Shown here piece after piece: positions 45,700 through 51,507 of a DNA stretch of 51,507 nt; positions within the stretch are counted from its first letter, which is position 1; every line of letters begins with the position of its first letter. The position numbers and the translations under genes are program-made. The notes under the pieces were generated by a model. That model saw only the letters and a list, made by a program, of their open reading frames with translations. It searched no databases and had not been told where the DNA came from. The DNA comes from Chlorobiota bacterium (lineage in GTDB: Bacteria > Bacteroidota > Bacteroidia > Bacteroidales > JAADGE01), in NCBI GenBank assembly GCA_013152535.1, contig JAADGE010000035.1, positions 1 through 51,507 of the forward strand, read 5' to 3'.

Positions 45700-46482
45700 A
45701 TGTCAGAAAAAAGACCTTATATTTTAATAACAAATGATGACGGCATAACAGCAAAAGGATTAAGAATTTTAATTGAAACAGCAAAGAAATTCGGTGATGT
45801 ATTAGTGGTTGCTCCGGATTCTCATCAATCTGCAAAGTCGCATTCAATCACACAAGCCGCTCCAATACGATTTGATAAAATTATTGAAAAAGTCAGTTTT
45901 ACTGAATATTCAATATCAGGAACTCCGGTTGATTGTGTCAAGTTAGCTTTACACGAATTATCCGAAAGAAAACCCGACTTAATTCTTTCCGGGATTAATC
46001 ACGGAGCAAATACTTCCGTAAGTGTGTTATATTCCGGAACTATGGCGGCAGCAATTGAGGGCGGTTTGCATAATATTAATTCTGTCGGATTTTCGGTTGA
46101 TAATCATTCTTCTGAAGCTGATTTTTCTCCGGTTATTCCGTATATGGAAAAAATTATTAAAGAAGTTATTGAAAAAGACTTGCCGGAAGGTGTAAGTTTA
46201 AATGTAAATTTTCCTGATGTTACAAAAGTTAATATCAAGGGTATGAAGACTATGAGAGGGGCAAACGGAGTTTGGGGCGAGAAATTTGTTCCCGCAAATG
46301 ATCCGCATAAGCGAAATTTTGTGTGGATAACAGGAAAACTTACCAATTACGATGCAGGTAAAGAAGACACGGATTTGTTTTTTATCGAAAAAGGATATGC
46401 AACAGTAACACCGATTAAAGTTGATTTTAATTATTATTCATTTATTGAAGAACTTTCATCTTGGGAATTTAATAATGCGTAA
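45700..46482 (+). CDS. surE: 5'/3'-nucleotidase SurE
   Basis: This 260-residue metal-dependent phosphatase dephosphorylates nucleoside monophosphates and exopolyphosphate and helps stationary-phase survival. The metal-binding ILITNDDGITAKGLRIL at the N-terminus, VVAPDSHQSAKSHSIT near residue 37, SGTPVDCVKLAL near 73 and LILSGINHGANTS near 92 are all present, with SGTMAAAIEGG near 110. The length is normal. Confidence 0.96.
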   Translation: MSEKRPYILITNDDGITAKGLRILIETAKKFGDVLVVAPDSHQSAKSHSITQAAPIRFDKIIEKVSFTEYSISGTPVDCVKLALHELSERKPDLILSGINHGANTSVSVLYSGTMAAAIEGGLHNINSVGFSVDNHSSEADFSPVIPYMEKIIKEVIEKDLPEGVSLNVNFPDVTKVNIKGMKTMRGANGVWGEKFVPANDPHKRNFVWITGKLTNYDAGKEDTDLFFIEKGYATVTPIKVDFNYYSFIEELSSWEFNNA

Positions 46483-46572
46483 AAGTTTGCATTTGAAATA
46501 GTAATTTATATGTAATAGTTTCTGTTACCGGCAGATACTGTTAAGTAAAGATATTTTGTTTGTTAAGGTAAA

Positions 46573-47691
46573 ATGAAGCATACAAAAAATAAAATAATTA
46601 TTTCCGTTACCAACGATTTGGTTGCAGACAAGCGTGTTAATAAAGTTGCAAATTCTCTGATTAAATTTGGTTTTGATGTATTGCTTGTCGGAAGAAAATT
46701 GCCTGACAGTTTACCTGCAAATTTTTCTTTTAAAACGAAACGATTTAATTTGCTCTTTCAAAAAGGTGTTTTGTTTTATGCTTGTTTTAATATCCGTTTA
46801 TTTTTCTTTTTATTGTTTCAAAAATCAGATATTTATCTTTCAAACGATTTAGATACTTTGCCTGCCAATTTTATTGCTTCAAAAATCAGAAAAAAGAAAC
46901 TCGTTTACGACAGCCACGAATATTTTACCGAAGTTCCGGAGCTTGTAAACCGACCGAAAATAAAACGTATATGGGAACAAATTGAGAGAATAATATTGCC
47001 GAAAGTGAAACATTCATACACCGTATGCTCTTCGATAGCTGATATTTACAATAAAAAATACGGTATTAAAATGAAAGTTGTACGCAATATTCCTGTATGT
47101 GAATTTGTTAAAAAGCAGGTCTCTTTATTCTTGCCGGGAAAAATAAAAAACCGAAAAGTTATTCTGTATCAAGGAGCTGTAAATATCGGAAGAGGAATCG
47201 AGCAAATGATAAAAGCAATGCAATATATCGAAAATGCCGTTTTTTTAATTATCGGAAGCGGCGATATTCTCGAAAATCTTAAAACACTTGTGCAAAAGTT
47301 GAATTTAAAAGATAAAGTATTTTTTACCGGAAAAATTCCTTTCGATGAATTGTATTTCTATACAAAAAAAGCCGATATCGGTATTTCGCTCGAAGAAAAT
47401 AACGGTTTAAATTATTATTATGCACTTCCGAATAAGTTGTTTGACTACATCAGAGCAAACGTTCCTATTTTGGCAAGTAAACTTCCTGAAATTGAGAACA
47501 TTGTAACAAAATACTACATCGGTTGCTTTATCGAAAATCACAATCCCGAACATATTGCCGAAAAAATAAATTTTATGCTCAATTCTCCGGAAAAAATGCA
47601 AACTTGGAAAGAAAACCTCAAAAAAGCATCTTCGGAACTGTGTTGGGAAAACGAAGAAATGGTTTTGAAAGATATTTTTTTAAATTTGTAA
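46573..47691 (+). CDS. GT4-type glycosyltransferase
   Basis: The 372-residue protein is a GT-B glycosyltransferase. The N-terminal half (TNDLVADKRVNKVANSLIKFGFDVLLVGRK) is of the GT4-associated type, and the C-terminal half holds the donor site: ILYQGAVNIGRGIEQMIKAM near residue 199, FFTGKIPFDELYFYTKKADIGISLEE near 257, with the acidic pair in GISLEEN, and LPNKLFDYIRANVPILAS near 281. It is the first of the surface-polysaccharide genes here and is followed by two orphan exported proteins. Confidence 0.87.
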   Translation: MKHTKNKIIISVTNDLVADKRVNKVANSLIKFGFDVLLVGRKLPDSLPANFSFKTKRFNLLFQKGVLFYACFNIRLFFFLLFQKSDIYLSNDLDTLPANFIASKIRKKKLVYDSHEYFTEVPELVNRPKIKRIWEQIERIILPKVKHSYTVCSSIADIYNKKYGIKMKVVRNIPVCEFVKKQVSLFLPGKIKNRKVILYQGAVNIGRGIEQMIKAMQYIENAVFLIIGSGDILENLKTLVQKLNLKDKVFFTGKIPFDELYFYTKKADIGISLEENNGLNYYYALPNKLFDYIRANVPILASKLPEIENIVTKYYIGCFIENHNPEHIAEKINFMLNSPEKMQTWKENLKKASSELCWENEEMVLKDIFLNL

Positions 47692-47694
47692 AAT
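47675..47694 (+). repeat. 20-bp direct repeat, left copy
   Basis: Seven T's, AAATTTG, then TAAAAT. The same 20 bases recur at 49423-49442. This copy covers the 3' end of the GT4 gene and lies directly before the orphan lipoprotein gene. The sequence is AT-rich and includes a TAnnTTTG box, so chance or a shared promoter is an alternative. Confidence 0.45.
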
Positions 47695-48135
47695 ATGGAT
47701 GTTATTAAGTATGTTATTGTTGTTTTTTTGTTTTTTAATTCTTGTAATGCTGATAAAGATTCGAAAACTGAAAAAGAATATCCGGATGTTGATATTTTTT
47801 GGATGCAATTTGTAAAAGCAATGGAAAATAATGAAGTAAATTTTTTGGTCAAAAATTCTCTTGATACAGTATCTTGTTTTGATTGCAATATTGATTTAAA
47901 TAATGAAGTAAATTATTTTGATGCAAAATCTATTTTTCAAAATCATATGAATAAAATAATGCATCTGAAATCATTAAGCAAAAAGGAATATTTAGTTTCT
48001 GAAGTTGACAGCAATTTGATGAAAATTGTTTATAACGTTAAAACACCAAAAGCTCCGGAGGGCGGATACAGTTTGATTTTTTCTTTGATAAAAAAAGATG
48101 GTAAATATTTTTTTCAAGGAATGATGGTGCAATAA
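47695..48135 (+). CDS. Lipoprotein of unknown function
   Basis: I do not recognise this 146-residue protein. It has a short signal with a lipobox-like FFNSC at about residue 17. The mature part is acidic then mixed alpha/beta (FWMQFVKAMENNEVNFLVK through SLIFSLIKKDGKYFFQGMMV), similar in layout to small NTF2-like exported proteins. It starts three bases after the glycosyltransferase stop, but its AT-rich codon use and orphan status suggest an insertion into the polysaccharide region. Confidence 0.65.
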   Translation: MDVIKYVIVVFLFFNSCNADKDSKTEKEYPDVDIFWMQFVKAMENNEVNFLVKNSLDTVSCFDCNIDLNNEVNYFDAKSIFQNHMNKIMHLKSLSKKEYLVSEVDSNLMKIVYNVKTPKAPEGGYSLIFSLIKKDGKYFFQGMMVQ

Positions 48136-48145
48136 TTAAATTTAT

Positions 48146-48171
48146 ACCACCGTGCCACGCTATAGTATGGT
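48146..48171. repeat. REP-like hairpin element, left copy
   Basis: The core GTGCCACGCTATAGTAT (48152-48168) matches the reverse complement of 49278-49294 at 15 of 17 positions. Flanking ACCA (48146-48149) and TGGT (48168-48171) can pair. A second small hairpin, AACCC-gca-GGGT, follows near 48178-48189. Confidence 0.5.
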
Positions 48172-48228
48172 TTCATAAACCCGCAGGGTGTTTAAAATTA
48201 TAAATAAAAATTTTTAAACGAATATATA

Positions 48229-49251
48229 ATGAAGTTCTCAATATTTTTTTTAATAATAAGTACATTTTTTTTGAATTTACTGGTAGCTCAAAAAGAAAAT
48301 ATAATATTTGATGATTTAAATTGGAATTCTACAACAGAAGATATTAGAAGAATATTCGGCAATGATTTAATTTTAAATGAAAAGGATAAATATTCAAATG
48401 GTAGTATTGAGTATTTTTTAAACGATTATGTTTTTTTGAATTCTAATTTTAAAGTTTATTTCATTATAAATAATAAAACAAACAAATTAAATAAAATACT
48501 GTTAAAATCGAAAAATACAAATTCCGGTACAAATAAAGTCGTTTTAAATGAACAATATGATAAAACTTTTAGATTAATATTATTGAAATATGGTACACCA
48601 ACTTTTTCTAAACCTTCAAAATTAATAGATTATTATTATTTGTATAATGATACCGTTATTATATCAATAAGCAAAACTCACTCTAATTGGAGAAACAATA
48701 TGGAGAAAAGTGTAATAAGTAAAATTCCTAAATTAACGATTACCTTTCAACAAAGGAAACCATATTTTGATTTTAGGCAGATAATGTGGGCTTGTTCAAA
48801 AGCGAAGGTTTTAGAGACAGAAAAATTAAATCCGATTGTAAATATTACAGATACGTTGAAATATAAATCAACAGTTTTAGATATTAATTGCATTATTGAA
48901 TATTTTTTCCAAAATGATAATTTAATAACAGCAAGGTATAATATTAAAAATTTAAAAAGTGAAAATGAATATATTGAAAGTTATTATAAACTCAAAGATT
49001 GGTTAGAAAATAAATATGGTAATACATTTTTAGATTATGATAATTTCCCGTACGAACGAGATTCTTTAATTGGTAAAGAAAGTATTCATTTGTCAGGTAA
49101 AATGTATTATTCTTATTGGACACAAGATGATACATCTATTGAGATTATGTTAACAATTGAAAATAATAGAAGTGAATTAGTTGTTCAATATTCTTGTACA
49201 AATTTTACAGGTATTTGCCCATTTTACAAAAGTAGAAAATTAAATGAATAA
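48229..49251 (+). CDS. Exported protein of unknown function, two related halves
   Basis: I do not recognise this 340-residue protein. It has a signal peptide (residues 1-20, ending LLVAQ). Two halves look like copies of one domain. The first has FDDLNWNSTTEDIRRIFG, then LILLKYGTPTFS; the second has FDFRQIMWACSKAKVLE, a beta hairpin, then LKDWLENKYGNTFLD. The layout (short strands, then a helix ending in a KYG motif) resembles small exported alpha/beta proteins of unclassified families. The gene is richer in A and T than its neighbours and is bracketed by an inverted pair of short hairpin repeats. Confidence 0.68.
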   Translation: MKFSIFFLIISTFFLNLLVAQKENIIFDDLNWNSTTEDIRRIFGNDLILNEKDKYSNGSIEYFLNDYVFLNSNFKVYFIINNKTNKLNKILLKSKNTNSGTNKVVLNEQYDKTFRLILLKYGTPTFSKPSKLIDYYYLYNDTVIISISKTHSNWRNNMEKSVISKIPKLTITFQQRKPYFDFRQIMWACSKAKVLETEKLNPIVNITDTLKYKSTVLDINCIIEYFFQNDNLITARYNIKNLKSENEYIESYYKLKDWLENKYGNTFLDYDNFPYERDSLIGKESIHLSGKMYYSYWTQDDTSIEIMLTIENNRSELVVQYSCTNFTGICPFYKSRKLNE

Positions 49252-49270
49252 TAAATATTGTATATCTTGA

Positions 49271-49296
49271 CAGTGCGATGCTACAGCGTGGCACTG
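49271..49296. repeat. REP-like hairpin element, right copy
   Basis: CAGTGC (49271-49276) and GCACTG (49291-49296) form a stem. The interior, read on the minus strand, gives GTGCCACGCTGTAGCAT, close to the left copy at 48152-48168. The two copies are inverted and flank the 340-residue orphan gene. Further on, 49362-49388 holds another imperfect GC-richer hairpin. Confidence 0.5.
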
Positions 49297-49422
49297 ATAT
49301 TACAAAACTCGTTACGGATAAAAAATGCTCTTTTTAATTTCATAAATTTATCATAATGTAGAGGCAGTCCGGCAGGCTGTCGTCTCATTTACATTTTAAT
49401 CACCGGATAAATAAACCGCAAT

Positions 49423-49442
49423 TTTTTTTAAATTTGTAAAAT
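49423..49442 (+). repeat. 20-bp direct repeat, right copy, with -7 box
   Basis: This is the second copy of the 20 bases at 47675-47694. It contains TAAATTTG at 49429-49436, a possible -7 box for the deacetylase gene, although that would leave almost no leader before the ATG at 49441. Confidence 0.45.
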
Positions 49443-50772
49443 GCAAATCAATATCCGGATACCCCACAATAATATTCCCGAAAGAAAATATATAATTGAC
49501 GTATTACTTTCCGGTTTTCTCGGTACAGGATATGAGCTTAAAGTTTCGGATACTGATATTTACGAAATTTCTTTTGCGGATAAAATCATAGAAATAAAAG
49601 ATGTTTTTTTTAATCAATTTCCCGAAGAATTAGCCTACCTTAAAAAAGAAAATATTCCCGAAAAAATAATTTTTGCAAAAAATAAATTTACTCCCGAGGC
49701 AGATATACCCGTTATTTACGGAAACGTGGATATAGAAATTGAGCAAAATCTTATCAGATGCGGCATTGATATTTTTGCATCATCGTTTTTTATGCTTACG
49801 CGTTGGGAGGAATATGTTTTGTCGGACAAAGACCGGCACGGCAGAACACCTGATGAGGCACAGCTTTCCGTAAAACATAATTTTAACGAAAGACCCGTTG
49901 TAAATGAATATGCCGAAATGCTGCAGCGAATGTTTGCATATCTCGGATTTAAAATTGAAAACAAGCATAAATATACGCCCGTAATTACGCACGATATTGA
50001 TTTTTTTGCCCGCTACTACAAATTGCCGAAAGTTATTAAAGCATTGGGCGGTGATATTTTAAAACGTAAAAATCTTAAAAAAGCAATTCATACGTATAAG
50101 TCTTATTTTCAAATTAAAAAAGGCAAGATAAAAGACCCCTACGATACTTTTGATTATTTAATGAACTTATCCGAGAAGTCGGACTTAAAGTCACGCTTTT
50201 ATTTTATTCCGGCAATGCGTGGCGAAGAAGACGCTCAATATAACATTACCGATGATGCTGCTACTTCAAAAATGCGAAGCATTTTAAAAAGAGGGCATAT
50301 TGTCGGAGTTCACGGGACATATCGTTCGTATAAAAACAAAGAACTGTTTCAAGAAGAATTGCAACGCTTCCCGAAAGAAATTAAAATTACGGAAAGCAGG
50401 CAACATTTTTTGCGTTTTTCAAATCCGGAAACTTGGCAAATGCTAAACGATGCCGGAATTAAAACTGACAGCACCGGCGGTTTTATAAATAATGTAGGTT
50501 TTCGTTCAGGAACTTGTTATGAATATTCTGTTTTTAATATTCTTACAAGACAAAAACTCGTATTGAAAGAACGCCCTCTGATTTTTATGGAACAGGCGGC
50601 AAGAAAAAAATATCCTGATAAAGAACTATTTTTTAGTAAGTTTGCGGTTTTAAAAAACAGTGTTAAAAAATACGAAGGAAATTTTGTTATTTTATGGCAC
50701 AACAATAATTTTAACATTGATGAATGGGAAGATTTTAAAAAAATTTACGAACGCATCATAAGAACTTTATAA
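49441..50772 (+). CDS. Polysaccharide deacetylase-like protein
   Basis: The 443-residue protein has an N-terminal domain of about 170 residues common in Bacteroidota homologues, ending near FMLTRWEEYVLSDKDRHGR. A NodB-type deacetylase domain follows (about residues 175-440). THDIDFFARYY near residue 182 corresponds to the TFDD metal motif, IVGVHGTYRSY near 286 supplies a His, and VILWHNNNF near 420 the late His. The family removes acetyl groups from sugar polymers using a metal ion. No signal peptide is seen, so it may act on a cytosolic or lipid-linked precursor. It precedes rfbA by 40 bases. Confidence 0.8.
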   Translation: MQINIRIPHNNIPERKYIIDVLLSGFLGTGYELKVSDTDIYEISFADKIIEIKDVFFNQFPEELAYLKKENIPEKIIFAKNKFTPEADIPVIYGNVDIEIEQNLIRCGIDIFASSFFMLTRWEEYVLSDKDRHGRTPDEAQLSVKHNFNERPVVNEYAEMLQRMFAYLGFKIENKHKYTPVITHDIDFFARYYKLPKVIKALGGDILKRKNLKKAIHTYKSYFQIKKGKIKDPYDTFDYLMNLSEKSDLKSRFYFIPAMRGEEDAQYNITDDAATSKMRSILKRGHIVGVHGTYRSYKNKELFQEELQRFPKEIKITESRQHFLRFSNPETWQMLNDAGIKTDSTGGFINNVGFRSGTCYEYSVFNILTRQKLVLKERPLIFMEQAARKKYPDKELFFSKFAVLKNSVKKYEGNFVILWHNNNFNIDEWEDFKKIYERIIRTL

Positions 50773-50812
50773 ACTTTTAACTTTACACTTTTAACTTATT
50801 AACTGACACTTA

Positions 50813-51507
<695 letters not shown>

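Noticed and set aside
47538-47888. Minus-strand ORF across the GT4 end and the orphan lipoprotein
   Set aside because: It spans two plus-strand genes with signal or catalytic features and has no promoter.

Overview
The window is chromosomal DNA of a member of the Bacteroidota, probably an uncultured Bacteroidales-type or Flavobacteriia-type bacterium. The DNA is visibly AT-rich. Most promoters that can be recognised carry the Bacteroidota -7 box TAnnTTTG, several with TTG or TTTG about 19 bases upstream, and Shine-Dalgarno sequences are nearly absent. Gene content agrees: fused SecDF, CoaX followed by an outer-membrane protein and a large TPR protein, two BamA/surface-antigen barrels, a Bacteroidota-type GyrB C-terminus, and many Bac-type lipoproteins and exported proteins. 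No tRNA, rRNA, CRISPR array, transposase or phage gene was seen.

Layout. 1-2.4 kb: a hexaheme cytochrome lipoprotein and ApbE (minus), separated by 636 bases that hold an 18-bp palindrome and a promoter/terminator pair suggestive of a small RNA. 2.5-4.8 kb: family 2 glycosyltransferase plus an Omp85-like protein. 4.8-8 kb (minus): a small helical protein, EngB, a sirtuin and an exported DNA/RNA nuclease. 8-12.5 kb: a 16-repeat LRR protein, a Vsr-like endonuclease, RuvX, peptide deformylase, then a divergent alpha/beta hydrolase and an MBL-fold hydrolase. 12.5-18.2 kb: a small exported repeat protein of the 7(1) septoil-knot family, CoaX, an outer-membrane protein, a TPR protein and an N-acetylmuramoyl-alanine amidase. 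18.2-20.7 kb: the KtrB/KtrA potassium system and an unknown protein. 20.8-25.3 kb (minus): the tight unit pheT - exonuclease - FAH-family - nadD.

25.5-31.3 kb: two apparently frameshifted small genes, gyrB, a NUDIX hydrolase, arginine deiminase and MltG. 31.3-36 kb (minus): a formylglycine-generating-enzyme-like protein, penicillin acylase family protein, a DUF2892 membrane protein and a membrane-anchored endonuclease/exonuclease/phosphatase. 36-45.2 kb (plus): surface-antigen barrel, malate dehydrogenase, SecDF, TatA and a 996-residue protein that joins two receiver-like domains to a PPDK/PEP-synthase ATP-binding domain. 45.2-51.5 kb: a 4HBT thioesterase, SurE, then the start of a surface-polysaccharide region (GT4 glycosyltransferase, polysaccharide-deacetylase-like protein, RfbA cut by the window end). 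Two orphan exported proteins sit inside this last region, bracketed by short repeats.

Most of the window is ordinary core housekeeping (translation, cell wall, protein export, NAD and CoA synthesis, potassium uptake) arranged in short operons. The points that deserve attention are the predicted knotted protein, the receiver/ATP-grasp protein, the candidate small RNA, two one-base T-run frameshifts, and the repeat-bracketed orphan pair.
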